Below the pieces are notes generated by a model that saw only the letters and a list, made by a program, of their open reading frames with translations, ran no database searches and was not told where the DNA came from. Of a DNA stretch of 64,000 nt, positions 36,756 to 47,170 are shown piece by piece. The stretch is from NCBI GenBank assembly GCA_037951165.1, contig JBBDHG010000026.1:3737501-3801500 (forward strand), read 5' to 3'. The position numbers and the translations under genes were made by a program. This DNA is from Lophius americanus. Its lineage: Eukaryota > Chordata > Actinopteri > Lophiiformes > Lophiidae. Position 1 is the first letter of the stretch, and every line of letters begins with the position of its first letter.

Positions 36756-36782
36756 TTAGGTTAGGGTTAGGGTTAGGGTTAG
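36756..36782 (+). repeat. Interstitial telomeric repeat, (TTAGGG)~4.5
   Basis: One TTAGG unit followed by three perfect TTAGGG units and TTAG. This is the vertebrate telomere hexamer, lying inside AT-rich sequence far from any evidence of a chromosome end. Confidence 0.95.
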
Positions 36783-36924
36783 CTCAAAACTCAACTGGGA
36801 ACATTAAAGGTTCAGCTTGTTAAGTTAATGGACGTCTCTGAATAAATTAATTATAATATTCATAACAATGTTTTTGCCCGTGTATAATGAGCTCAAATTA
36901 ATATGAGTTATTTTAACATTAGCT

Positions 36925-37075
36925 TAGAGAAAGCCCTTTTTATTTATAGAGGGGGAGGGTCCTTTCTCATGGAGGCCACCATATTGTGCTGCCATGTTTG
37001 TACAGTGCCGTAGAACGGACAAACTGTACGCTCTCTCTAGAGAAGGCTTTTTGTGATTTTCAGCTGCAGTGGCAA
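36925..37075 (+). mobile_element. Fragment of an abundant fish interspersed repeat, left part
   Basis: The order GGAGGCCACCATATTGTGCT, GCCATGTTTGTACAGT, GTAGAACGGACAAACTG and CTCTCTCTAGAGAAGGC matches the left half of a MITE or SINE that I recall as very common in fish. The right half of the same family appears at 38330-38450 in the same orientation. The element class is not certain. Confidence 0.55.
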
Positions 37076-37110
37076 GAAAGCACAAAGACTCCAGGAAAGA
37101 AGTCAAGTTA

Positions 37111-37290
37111 GTAACATGCAATAATCCAGTAACATGCATTAATCCAGTAACATGCATTAATCCAGTAACATGCATTAATCCAGTAACATGCATTAATCCA
37201 GTAACATGCATTAATCCAGTAACATGCATTAATCCAGTAACATGCATTAATCCAGTAACATGCATTAATCCAGTAACATGCATTAAAAAT
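37111..37290. repeat. 18 bp minisatellite, 10 units
   Basis: Unit GTAACATGCATTAATCCA. Unit 1 has one change (GCAATAATCCA) and unit 10 decays to TTAAAAAT; units 2-9 are identical. The period is a multiple of three, so open frames run through on both strands, giving repeated CINPVT (plus) or MHVTGL (minus) hexapeptides. These are by-products, not proteins. Each of units 1-9 contains TAATCC, the core of K50 homeodomain sites, and the palindrome ATGCAT occurs in units 2-10. Confidence 0.97.
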
Positions 37291-37294
37291 TGAG

Positions 37295-37400
37295 TGGGAT
37301 GTATAAAGAGGGACATTGAGAGAGAAAGAAAGAAAAGCTCAGTGCATCATGGGAGATCCCTCAGCAGTCTAAACCTATCGAAGCATAATTTCTAATAGAG
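37295..37400 (+). repeat. Fragment of another abundant fish repeat
   Basis: The words GAGAGAGAAAGAAAGAAAAG, CTCAGTGCATCATGGGAGAT and CCTCAGCAGTCTAAACCTAT follow the order of a sequence I recall as extremely common in fish genomes. Class unknown. Confidence 0.5.
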
Positions 37401-38329
37401 AGTTGCTGACTAAGGGTAAACTTTCTTTAAGTAGACTAGCTGGGACTGGGTCTAGGAGACAGGTTGTTGTTTTGGATAAGGCAATAAGGGAAGTTAACTG
37501 TTTTAGATCAATAGGACTGAAGTTGCCTAGATCTGCTCCTATATGGCTCTCCTATATTTTTTAATGCTATCTTACCAGGCTAATCGGGACTCAACAAGTT
37601 CAGTGTGTCGCCATTTTCTTTCGTAGTTTATGAGTTGATTGTTTGAGGTTTCGAGTCCGGTTGTTAAACCATGGAGCTGCTCTCCTCCGTTTCGCACTCT
37701 TATTTTTAGGTGGGAGATAGAGTCGAGAGTTAATCTCAATGAGCTGACTCAAGAAACCATTGAGACAGAGACTCTACAGTCTGCCTTGGGGATTCAACTC
37801 GGACTGCGAGGTATGGCCTCAAGTGAGAAGCATGCAGTGTGATGCTGCTGGTTTAGGGGCAAAGGTGGCTTTTACAGCAACTCCTGCCCTGACCTCGCCA
37901 CTTCCCTGGATTTTAGACAAGTTCCCCCAGTGACCCGAAAAGTTCATTCTCTTGGGTGGACAGTCTATGCAGAACCCACCGATTTTCTTCTCAGTGGTTT
38001 CACAAGTCCCATACTCATGGTTTAACCTTTTTGGTTTTGCGCTCTTTTAAAAAAAACAACCAAATAATGGTTATAATCTTCCACTTATATAAAAAAATAA
38101 CGGTTATAATCTTCCACTTCCATAATTGTGTTTTTCCGACACAGGAGGGAGGAAGGGTCCCCAATGCAAGTGTCAACGCTCAATGAGGACCACAATGAGG
38201 AACAAATAATATTCATTATCTTACGAGCTTTGACCTAAAGTTTTGCAGAATAAATGACTAATAACGATTTGTAGATCTATCTATCTAAAGAGACCTCATC
38301 ATTTAACAAGTTACTCGATACACTCCTTT
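37401..38329. other. Unassigned sequence between repeat fragments, probably repeat-derived
   Basis: The 37630-37960 part is GC-richer with short open frames and reads like an old repeat, but I cannot name it. There is a small direct duplication: GGTTATAATCTTCCACTT at 38068 and 38102. Confidence 0.35.
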
Positions 38330-38450
38330 AGACGGTGTCTTCATTTTAACGTTGAAGGCCGCCATAGACTTGTTGGTAAAGAGGGGAGCAATATAGTTGC
38401 AACCACTAGATGCCACTGCATTTTCCACATTGTACCTTCAAAAAACAAGG
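38330..38450 (+). mobile_element. Fragment of the abundant fish repeat, right part
   Basis: GAAGGCCGCCATAGACTTGT and GTTGCAACCACTAGATGCCA followed by CACATTGTACCTTC match the right end of the family whose left part lies at 36925-37075. Together they could be one element split by about 1.25 kb. Confidence 0.5.
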
Positions 38451-40017
38451 CTCTCTTTTCAAATCCACCATGGGAATGGACATCTGGGATTGTTGGCCTT
38501 AATTCTGCGTCATATTAAATACTCTTCATCCTTAAGTAAATAAGAGAAAAAGCTTTATACATCAGTGTGAAGGTTAGGTTTAGGAGGCCGATTACTCAAC
38601 ATTCAACTCAATGACTTAAGCAAAGTTTTATAAACCACTGTGAAACAATTCTGTGGGCTGGGTAAGGAGGAGCCATTAAGTAGTTGAAGTAATACAGAAC
38701 ATCCACTAACCATAATACACCGTGTGGTTTATGATTTCTGGAAAAGTGAAGTACTTAAAAACAAATCGGATTTGAAAATTTCTTCTTCCACTTCATTCCT
38801 TCTCTCTCTGTGGGAACAAACTCCGGCGTGGGACCGAAATATCGCAATAAAGGGCGGAGTGAAGAGTTCTTCTTTTTCTGCCCTGAATTATGGAGCTGGA
38901 TAATGCTATCGCAGCTTGTCCCTTTTGTCTGAACCAAACCACGTTTGTGGTCAAACTCCTGTCCTACCAGCAAAAGCATTAACTTCAGAAACCAGAGGAA
39001 ACCCGATTTCAGGCCACCCAGGTTTTCCAGGGTCCTGGAGAGCCGGGAAAGTGTATTTTGGACAAGTCACAGGACTACCCTTGCATTTCCTATTATTAAT
39101 TTTACGCAGGCGACCAATTTTTCTATGTAAATCATATCTGTGGTGTAGGAAGGGCGAAGCATCTCTGCACTCCTTCCTGTCTCGGTCATGAGTCTGCTCA
39201 TTGTGTGACTCTGTCCATCTGAGAATCTCACTTCTAAACCGAGAGATTACATTTGTCACTTACAATATAACGCACCAACCTGATATAGTCCCGAAATGAG
39301 GGTGAATTTCTGGCATGTGGCGTTTGGTTTCAACGTTAAAATGATCTGGACAAGCTGAAAGAGTCTTTTATCCCTCACTTTAGTGTCTTCTTGTTTTTGG
39401 CACGTTGGTGTTATTGCAGCATCAGGGCTACTTAAGAGAGGAAGCTGTGGTGAGAACTGGCAAGTCCCGACGCCGCTCGCCCTTCATCTTAAGCAGAGGA
39501 GGCACATGCTGCATTTTCCCTCCTAACTCAATATAATACAGACACACAAGGTTTAACGGCGAGGTCAGGGCGAATCAGATGAGGCTACAGTTTTCACTGC
39601 ATTTTCCTAAAAGTTCAGCCAGATTTCATTCTGGCGAGTAAAAAAGAAATGACTGCAAAATAGGATAAATCCAACTAGACCCAACTATATCTGCAAACCG
39701 AAAAGTTCCCAAAAACTTTTAACCTGTAATTGAGGCTGAAACTGAAGCACCTTTATGAACCTTGACTGTTTCAGTGTGTTAATCCTCAACGCGTAGAGTA
39801 GTCGTAGTACAAGTAGGGATTTCTTTATCACATCTGACGGCTTTGATTTTTTGGACTTGTAATTTGTAGTTCCTCAATCTCTTTACTTCCTTGTGAATAT
39901 AAGTTGATGGTTTTAATTTTATCGACACTGGCCTTGTTGTGACTTGATGTTTTTGTGCAAATTGTTACAAAAACCAATAGTAGAATAGACCCAATCAAAT
40001 TGCAAAAATTGAGCACT
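38451..40017. other. Unassigned noncoding stretch
   Basis: No exon recognised. Opposed frames of 91-102 codons at 38916-39259 show no motif or family resemblance. Confidence 0.45.
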
Positions 40018-40152
40018 ATCCATCTGTCCATCTTCTATCCATCTGTCTGTCTGTCCATCGTCCATCATCTCCATCTGCCTGTCTGTCCATCCGTCCATCT
40101 GTCTGTCTATCCATCTGTCTGTCTGTCTGTCTATCCGTACATCATCTATCCT
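40018..40152. repeat. Degenerate tetranucleotide array (TCCA/TCTG/TCTA)n
   Basis: Runs of CTGT and CCAT units, such as CTGTCTGTCTGTCTATCC, with frequent substitutions. An open frame through it gives repeated serine, valine, cysteine and leucine residues and is an artefact. Confidence 0.9.
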
Positions 40153-41547
40153 TCTGCACAGTTTGAGCTACAATTTGATCTTATTTGTAAGTTTTCGCTC
40201 AATGTTTTTGTGGATCTGTGTGTTCAACTTTGTTGTATGATAGATTTTATATAATGTTTTTATTAAATAATTCTTTAAATGCAAAGAAAATCGCATACAT
40301 TTCTAGTGGACATGCTGTCATGTAAGCAGAGCCTTAGTTTCACGAAAATCTGTCAAATAGTGGGTAATTGAGAGAAATGCTCATATAAAAACCCTTTCTC
40401 GCAAAAACATTGATGAGAGGCCCCTTTTTATGAATACACTCCACAACGTAATGACTTTCTTTGTGGCAAATGCCCAAACCTCCCACCGAGTGAATTGAAA
40501 TGTTTTAAACAAACAGACACTGGTGAAAAAAAAACAACCTCCTTGGCCCACACAACGTATTTCTGTTAATTTACATTCCTTTATAATTCATGATGTTTGG
40601 AGGCTTTTCAAGGTTGTGCGAGTTATTATGATTGTTTTGAATCTCATTGCTACAGCAGCCACAATACATGATCCTGTCCGTGTAAAAATAATGTGATAAT
40701 TCTGATGTTGTTCCACACATCCTTCAACTTAAAGCAATATTCCTTCTCACAAACGGCAAATGGTGCTCTGGAACTAGATCGTTCTACTTTAAGGCGTTTC
40801 TCAAACTGGCCACCATTTATAGAAAAATGTTGAAACCGCACAGGGACTATCAGGTCCATCTTTTGTTTAATACAGTAAGCCTATTCATTCCTCTTTTTGT
40901 TATTGTATGTACCTTAATCCCATTTGCAAAAATTAGATTTTTATCTCCCCGGTGTACTCAGTCTTGGCAGCACAGAGGGAGGGAGAAACACTCTGTGAAA
41001 CCTCAAGTGATTACCGTAGTCATTCATTCTTACGTTTCTGGCACGTTCAATTTTAGGATGTGGCAGCTCCTACTGTGACACATTTACTTAACTGGAGTCC
41101 ATCACATCCCGACAGTAAGGTATAATAAGTACAGAGCTCATAGGGATCATGGAGGTGTAATGGTTTGTGCAGAGAGATGAGAATTCTTCAGCAGTTTGAA
41201 CCCCAGCTGTGGTTAAACTACATTGTGTGCTTGCAGATTTTAAGGTACTTGTATTTCCGTTTATGCATTCATATTAGCAAACCGTTTATAAACAGTGTTA
41301 GTTGCTAAGGCCTTAGTGAGACTGATTTTAGCACCGAAGTGTCCCTCCCATGACTTATTTTGGAATCTGCAGAATGATAAGTTTTTGTTTGCCATAAAGG
41401 TCAGGTCAAGGAAGTGGTCATTAATGGATCAGCTGGATTTCTGCACTGAGCACAAAATTAAAATCAGTTTTACGGAGGCAAAGTTTTCAAAAAGATTTGA
41501 AACCTTTCAAAAGCTGGATTTTCTATGTTTTACGGATCTAATCATGT
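40153..41547. other. Unassigned noncoding stretch
   Basis: No exon or transposon recognised. A 95-codon frame (41295-41582) overlaps the start of the next repeat and has no family resemblance. Confidence 0.4.
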
Positions 41548-41735
41548 TCTGTAAAAAGAAAATTGTTGATGCACTGAAATAAATACTTCCAATAGTTATC
41601 TAAATTAAATTAAGTTTTATAGTCCAACTTATTAATTTAAGTTGAAATAAACTAATTTAATTGTGTCACCAGCTGATGTCTTTTTTTTTTTATATCACCA
41701 ACATTTCTACTTTTATAGTGCATAACATTTGTCTT
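41548..41735. mobile_element. Diverged CACTA-like MITE relic
   Basis: CTGTAAAAAGAAAATTGTTG at 41551 parallels CACTGTAAAATGAAAATCG at 41915. The following AT-rich words (TTAATTTAAGTTGAAATAAA, GTGTCACCAGCTGATGTC) parallel the second copy's interior. The left terminus is decayed and the right end is unclear. Confidence 0.45.
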
Positions 41736-41914
41736 AAAACACTGCAGGATTAGAATAATGTCGGATTTTGCACAAAAAATGAAACAAATGCATTTAATAT
41801 TTTATAATATAAATTTTTTGAAGGTAAAAATGGAAAAAAAAAAAAAAATTTAAGCAATGTGAAGAATTTTCAAAGCTGCCTTTTCTCTTTTTATGCTCTT
41901 AGATTCAAATCATG
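41736..41914. other. Short AT-rich spacer between two MITEs
   Basis: Includes an A-rich run near 41833. Nothing else is seen. Confidence 0.4.
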
Positions 41915-42075
41915 CACTGTAAAATGAAAATCGTTGATAAACTTACTTCAAATTATTTCAGATAGTAACCTGATTTAAATGAAATATTTTTGACTCAAAT
42001 CTATCAATTTTATTTGTAAATTTTTTGGTTACCAGTTGATTTTTGGAGTCCATCAAACAATCTCTTTTTACAGTG
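41915..42075. mobile_element. CACTA-like MITE, 161 bp
   Basis: The left end CACTGTAAAATGAAAA is inverted at the right as CTCTTTTTACAGTG. A TG dinucleotide flanks both sides (41913-41914 and 42076-42077), agreeing with the 2 bp target duplication of the larger element at 807-2027. The interior is AT-rich with a GGTTACCAGTTGATTTTTGG segment typical of this fish family. There is no coding frame. Confidence 0.7.
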
Positions 42076-42077
42076 TG

Positions 42078-42595
42078 TTGGCCTGTGAGACATTTTTGGC
42101 AGGTGGTGCTATTCTGTGGTATTGCATTCATAGTTTCAATGGTTTTTAAAATTTTGTATGAATGTGGAAATTTAAAAAACCAAGAATAAAATCTATCGAG
42201 CCAAATCATTCCCATATGAGGGAAACAACCATTCACACTTCTTTTCACATCTATATGCAGTTTAAAACTGTAACTTAGCCTACCCTGAATGTCCAGCAGT
42301 GGGAGGGAGCCATAGAAGAGACAAACTCATTGGGAGCATGGTTAATACTATCTGGTGTAATCCTGGCTACATGACACTGCCCTAAATGCTCCATCCTGGA
42401 AGGTTGATCATTCATTGCTGAAGCTATTTGTCTGAGGAAGTTTTCTGCCTCCGGCAAGCCAATGGCACAATCCCATGTTGCCCCAGCTGTAGCATTCCTG
42501 CAGATCGTCTTCTGTGGAGTATTCATGCTTTTTATAGGCGTGGGTTAGTTTCAGAAGGGAGTGCTCACTTGGGATTAGTTTGAAATGGGCAAGGC
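42078..42595. other. Unassigned noncoding stretch
   Basis: No exon or recognised repeat. Confidence 0.4.
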
Positions 42596-42672
42596 AGAAT
42601 TGTAGTATGGTGATTAGCAATTTAGCACCTCACAGCGAGAAGATTCTTGGTTCAAATTTATTTGAGGCCTTT
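42596..42672 (+). mobile_element. tRNA-derived SINE head, truncated
   Basis: GGTGATTAGCAATTTAGCAC, CCTCACAGCGAGAAGATTCT and GGTTCAAATTTATTTGAGGC match the tRNA-like head (A box and B box) of a widespread fish SINE-like repeat. The body is missing. Confidence 0.65.
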
Positions 42673-42699
42673 TTTAAAGGCAATAAAACCTCTGGAGAT

Positions 42700-42850
42700 A
42701 AAGCTTTGAAAACTATCAATGAAAAAATGTTTAAGTTACCTTGTTGACATAAAGGATTTGCTTCGGTGGACGCAGAGGCATCTTAGACGATTCCATAGAA
42801 TCCCCGACTTTTTGGGGATATAATAAGCAGTCATAAAATTGAGAAACAAA
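42700..42850 (-). repeat. Uncharacterised interspersed repeat family, copy 3
   Basis: ACGATTCCATAGAATCCCCG and GGGGATATAATAAGCAGTCA match 44803-44850 closely (ACGATTCCATAATATTCCCG, GGGATATAATTAAAGTCAAC). The reverse complement appears at 16255-16300. Confidence 0.6.
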
Positions 42851-42984
42851 ACAAGGACTGTTGTGCATTTAGACCCCCTGTTAAATACATAAAACAATAC
42901 TCACATGAAAGGACCATTTCTGAGTAACTATATAATGATAATGTGTTTATTATTCTCTGTATATGACCTGGAGAGCAAATCGTT

Positions 42985-43064
42985 ATTCAGAGTCTTCCTC
43001 AGGGATCAAACTACAGACTTTCTGATTAGTGGACAGCCGCTCAACCTGAACTACTGCAGCTTCA
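42985..43064 (-). mobile_element. SINE head relic
   Basis: CAGGGATCAAACTACAGACT and GATTAGTGGACAGCCGCTCA are the reversed B-box and head sequence of the SINE group seen at 14223-14478. It is immediately followed by another copy. Confidence 0.5.
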
Positions 43065-43330
43065 AAAAACCTTGTGAAATGAGTTCTCTGCCTTTGACCC
43101 ATCTTTGAGGGGCAGTAGAAAGCTCCTGAGAGACGCCCAGATAGCTAAAACGGGTTCAAGGTCCTGCTCAAGGAGCCTTTGACATGTAGACTCTCAGTCA
43201 GCACTTTGGACAACTCTGTTGTTTTTTTTAAAAGTGCTTATAAATAAAGTTGAGTTGAGTGAGTTGAGACTCTAAGGGTAGTTGAACCGCCGACGCTCCG
43301 ATTAGTGGAAGACCACTCTAACTCCTGGGC
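43065..43330 (-). mobile_element. SINE relic interrupted by a LINE tail
   Basis: The left part (TTCTCTGCCTTTGACCCATC, then GTCCTGCTCAAGGAGCC and GACATGTAGACTCT) and the right part (AAGGGTAGTTGAACCGCCGA, CCGATTAGTGGAAGACCACT) join into one reversed SINE when 43195-43273 is removed. The head with its B-box complement is at the right. Confidence 0.65.
43195..43266 (+). mobile_element. 72 bp 5'-truncated LINE 3' end with 7 bp target duplications
   Basis: The insert ends AAAGTGCTTATAAATAAAG then TTGAGTTGAGTGAGTTG, a LINE-type terminus with an AATAAA signal (43243-43248) and TTGAG tail units. AGACTCT occurs exactly on both sides (43188-43194 and 43267-43273). Removing the insert and one duplicate restores the SINE reading. 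Confidence 0.8.
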
Positions 43331-44439
43331 TATTTTTAAAACGTCGGTAAATTTGGCTAATAAGCATAGACGTTTGTAATGCACAACCGTTCCTTGAAAA
43401 AGCATTTCCACATTTTGGAAAAAGAGTCCTCCAGTAGGATAGCCAAACAATAAAAATTCTTTGTTTTAAAGCTCTGCATAATTCCGATCTTTGTTGACAC
43501 AGAGAGCGACTGCTTACGTTCAGTTGCTAACCAGCGAGAGGCTTCAGCCTAAAGACAGCTGGCCTCATAAAGATGGACAGAATCGGAATGCGGCTGTAAA
43601 GCGGAGCAGTGAAGAGTCTGTGTGTGAATGTGTTTAGATTTAATGTCATCTGAGTGCATTAGGTAGAATGTAAACACCCGCAGCAGACATTTACTGGAAT
43701 CAGTCTGCATACTTACCCGCGGTGCAAACGGGAGTCGCAGATGCACGCAAACCTCGAATCTCACCGAATGCATTGATTTAAACACCGTAAAGCTTTTGTG
43801 AGCCGAGATGCAAATGGACCAACTGCAGCGCTCAAGTCATCATCTCCTCAAGAATCCAGACAGATAGCTCCAGGAATTTTTAAACAAAGCTGAAGAAATC
43901 CATCATATCAAAACCGTTATAGGTTTTATTTGGACCTCTGGTATCTCTCATCTCTTTCGGGACATGACAGTAATTACAGCCTTCGAGGTACTTGTCTGGA
44001 TCCATCAGCGAAGGCTGTGGAGACTGCTTCTCCTCAGCTGGTTGGATGTGGACGTCTGACATCACTGTGCCGTTTGTTTTAACAGAACCTGAAGTATGTA
44101 ATGGAGATAATCACGGACAGGCCAGATTTATTCCAACTTATTCAGACATTAAGTTAACAGTTACTGGGAGGATAGTCTTCTCTGAGAAGGTAGAGTCGGA
44201 GGAAGGAATGTGTGGATGAATTTATGTTGTGCAATGGTCATGAAAGGAGCATTAAATCTGGGCTCATATCAGTGATACATGGATGCAGGCATTGATATTA
44301 CACGTGAAGTGCAGTTCACTTGTGTGGAGCCAGAGAACATAGTTTTTATGATGTCTCAGTGACTCTGGTTCAGTTGATCTCAAATCTTTTTGAAGTTAGG
44401 CTTACGTTTTCATCCCTGACAGCGAGGGTGTATTCAAAG
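43331..44439. other. Unassigned noncoding stretch
   Basis: No exon or recognised repeat. Confidence 0.4.
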
Positions 44440-44870
44440 AAAAGCCCCCAAATCCCCTGATTGAAATTTCGTACGAAAAGGTGTTTTTTTTTTAATAAGA
44501 AAGTTCCCTCAGGGAGCGATGTATTAACCGCAGAGTAAAATATGATGTTTACAAGATAGATCTACTTGAGTGGAATCTTATGCACCTAATGTGGACTAAA
44601 TCAAACCACTGGTTTAGAAATTATGGCTCCAAAACTTTGATATAAAGCTCGTCCTGGTGTCGTAAATATACAACTCATCTTTCCCCAAATCAGTCACTTC
44701 TTGTTTGAACCAAGGTCTCTGTGGGTATACAATTTTATAATAGTCCATGAAATACTCTTTGAGTTATCACGTTAACACAAGGATCTGCGGCAGACGCGTC
44801 CATGACGATTCCATAATATTCCCGACTTTTCAGGGATATAATTAAAGTCAACAGAATTTTCACTCCATGT
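44440..44870 (-). repeat. Uncharacterised interspersed repeat family, copy 4
   Basis: Read in reverse complement, it follows copy 1 in order: GGTCTCTGTGGGTATAC (44713) against the reversed 16387-16400, CATGAAATACTC with GAGTTATCACGTTAACAC, and CCCGACTTTTCAGGGATATA (44821). The left part carries AGATAGATCTACTTGAGTGG. Confidence 0.6.
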
Positions 44871-45379
44871 CCAGAATTCTTTCAGTGGAAAACTTGGGCT
44901 GCCTCTTTTTGAGCCAGTATTGAAGCAAACAGGCGTACAATTTTATCTTCAGACGATTTAGTGCACCAACAAACGGACGCTTAAGGTCACATTTTAAAAT
45001 GCAGGAAAAACTGAAAAAAAATCGAAAGCTCAAATCTTTCAGCTCGTAAAGTTGGCATTTTGTAACTTAATCCAAAAATTATATATATGGACTTGTTCAA
45101 CAACTTAATGGGATGCCCCTGGAGAAAATATTTCAACAATATGACTGTGGTTATATAAAAATGTGGGTTTTTTCCAGGGCTTAATTTGTTGGAAGTCTAC
45201 ACTCTGCTCTCTTCTCATTCTCTGAACCACAGAGACTTTTATCTCTTGTTGTCACCATGACAACTTTAATACAGTTTCAGACACACCGCTGATTAAAACT
45301 CTCACACCTGAGAGTTGGATGGATAATCTGTTTGTCGCATACACCGCCGTATGAACCAGCAGGTTGAAAATTTGACATA
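44871..45379. other. Unassigned sequence between repeat copies
   Basis: AT-rich, with no gene or recognisable repeat. Confidence 0.4.
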
Positions 45380-45845
45380 TACTTTTGATTGATAGACGTT
45401 TTCATATCGTACCTCAAAGTTATCTAGAGGGCGCTCTAACTCCAAAACATTTCAGATAATAATTTCTCAATAGTTGGTCTGATTTAGACCAAATTCGGTG
45501 TATAGGAAACAAAGATATCTATCTCGTATAAATCCTATTTCACTCTAATAGTTCAAGATTTTACACGCTATTGGAGCCTTTTTTACAAGAAGCTGTTTTT
45601 TTTGGGGGACAAAACTTACCTAACCTTTGTTCTTCTTTAGTCCAATGTGTGCATATGAATCGATTGGAGGAGATATATCTTGTATATATTGTATTTGACT
45701 GTGATAATTCATATTCTACTCAGTAGGGGGAGCTTTTTCATGAAATGCAAGGTTTTTCCGACATAACTTCACGTTTAATTTGAGGAGTTCAATCACAGGA
45801 ATTGCTTGTACAACACAGGGGATTGGGGGATTTTCGTCACCACAC
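45380..45845 (+). repeat. Uncharacterised interspersed repeat family, copy 5
   Basis: Has GCATATGAATCGATTGGAGG, AGATATATCTTGTATATATT, CTACTCAGTAGGGGGAGC, TTTTTCCGACATAACTTCAC and GGAGTTCAATCACAGGAATT, collinear with 16480-16670. This is the most complete copy in the window. Confidence 0.65.
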
Positions 45846-46979
45846 ACACCACCTCTAAGTTCTCATTAGACTTTTTGCTTTAGCTGCTGTATCTTTAGCT
45901 TTTTCTACCAGCTGCTGCTAACTAGTTAGCTCACGTATCCATGCAGACATTGGGCCTATAGCTGACTTGAGTCTACTGGCTGGGGAGCTGTGAGTAGCAC
46001 AAGAGTGTTTTAGTTCACATCCTGGACAATAGAACTGGAGACAGAAGACTTCTAGTGGATAAACCAGGACTGAAGGAAGAATCCATCACTGACAAAAAAC
46101 AGTTTATAGTCCAAATAGTGAAGTCACAGACTCTAAGACCTGTGAAGGGCAAGAAACTGTAGGCATGTATGAGATTATTTCCTTTCTTCAACTTTTTGAG
46201 TTTATTTCACTTAGTTCTAATATTCCTGCTCTTGTAATACTTAGTCTACGTGGAGTTATAGCAGAAAGAAATTCCTCTAGGGATACAAAGCGCTAACATC
46301 ATTCAAAAAGGTTTAGAAATATGGTCAAAGCTGCTTTTTCATCAGAGCTGTATTCATAAATATTATTTTTCTTATTCATATACATCTTAAATATTGCCCA
46401 TTTAAGAGAAAATTACATTTGTCTCCTGGGATGTTACATGATTTACTTAATTTATGCTTTGGTAGACTAATATTTTTCAACATTCAGAGGCCACAATTCA
46501 GACCATGGAGCCAAATATATGTCTAACATCCCCACACGTTTCTTTTATTTAAAAAGATTTGTACGCATTCCGCCAGTTAAGGAATGTATACATAAATCTT
46601 CGCTTCGTCCGCTAAGAATTTGAGCGAAGGCTAACATAATAGAATATATATTTCAAATTGTGATTTTTTTTCAACCTTTAGTGCTTGTCAAAAAAAACAA
46701 CTAGGAAAGACAGATTCTCCATTTTCATATATAATTGAATTTGAAACTAGGGCGCATAGAAAACCGTTATAAAAGACATTTTTTCCAATCATGCAATACA
46801 TGAAATACTTTGAAACAAGTCATTTTTATAATCACAGCACACACGTACAATCATTAAGAGAACTAAACAGGAATTTTTTAGTGTTAAGTGGATAGGATGA
46901 CCAGATATTCCATTAAAGTTCAGGGGGATCTCAAATTAAAATTTCCCAATTCCGTGGGTTGTACAAGCAAGACACAGTA
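45846..46979. other. Unassigned sequence, probably partly repeat-derived
   Basis: 45900-46160 has words such as AGCTGCTGCTAACTAGTTAG that recur in fish repeats, but I cannot define an element. 46180-46980 is AT-rich and featureless. Confidence 0.35.
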
Positions 46980-47170
46980 TTTTTTTTTAATAAAAAACAA
47001 CAACTTCCGCCTATTGTAAAATATGAACTATTAGATAAATATGATAGATACAAGATTGATCTCCATTAATCGATTCAAGACTAAGCTCCCCCTAGTATCA
47101 GAAAATATACAAATGAACTTTCCCAAAATCTCAGATTTCTTTGTATAAGATATTTCTTAAACATTTTAAT
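46980..47170 (-). repeat. Uncharacterised interspersed repeat family, copy 6
   Basis: ACAAGATTGATCTCCATTAA, TCGATTCAAGACTAAGCTCC and CCCCTAGTATCAGAAAATAT are the reverse complement of 45650-45735. AACTTTCCCAAAATC continues as in copy 4. Confidence 0.6.

Noticed and set aside
37111..37290. Regular short repeats that could suggest a CRISPR array
   Set aside because: Units are directly adjacent with no spacers, and the context is vertebrate.
36924..37316. 130-codon frame with repeated MHVTGL units, and the opposing CINPVT frame
   Set aside because: Both are produced by the 18 bp minisatellite, whose period is a multiple of three; there is no gene context.
40018..40152. Open frame rich in Ser, Val, Cys and Leu
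   Set aside because: Generated by the degenerate tetranucleotide array.
42596..42672. tRNA-like A and B boxes
   Set aside because: Matches a SINE head; the B box is mutated and the stems do not pair.
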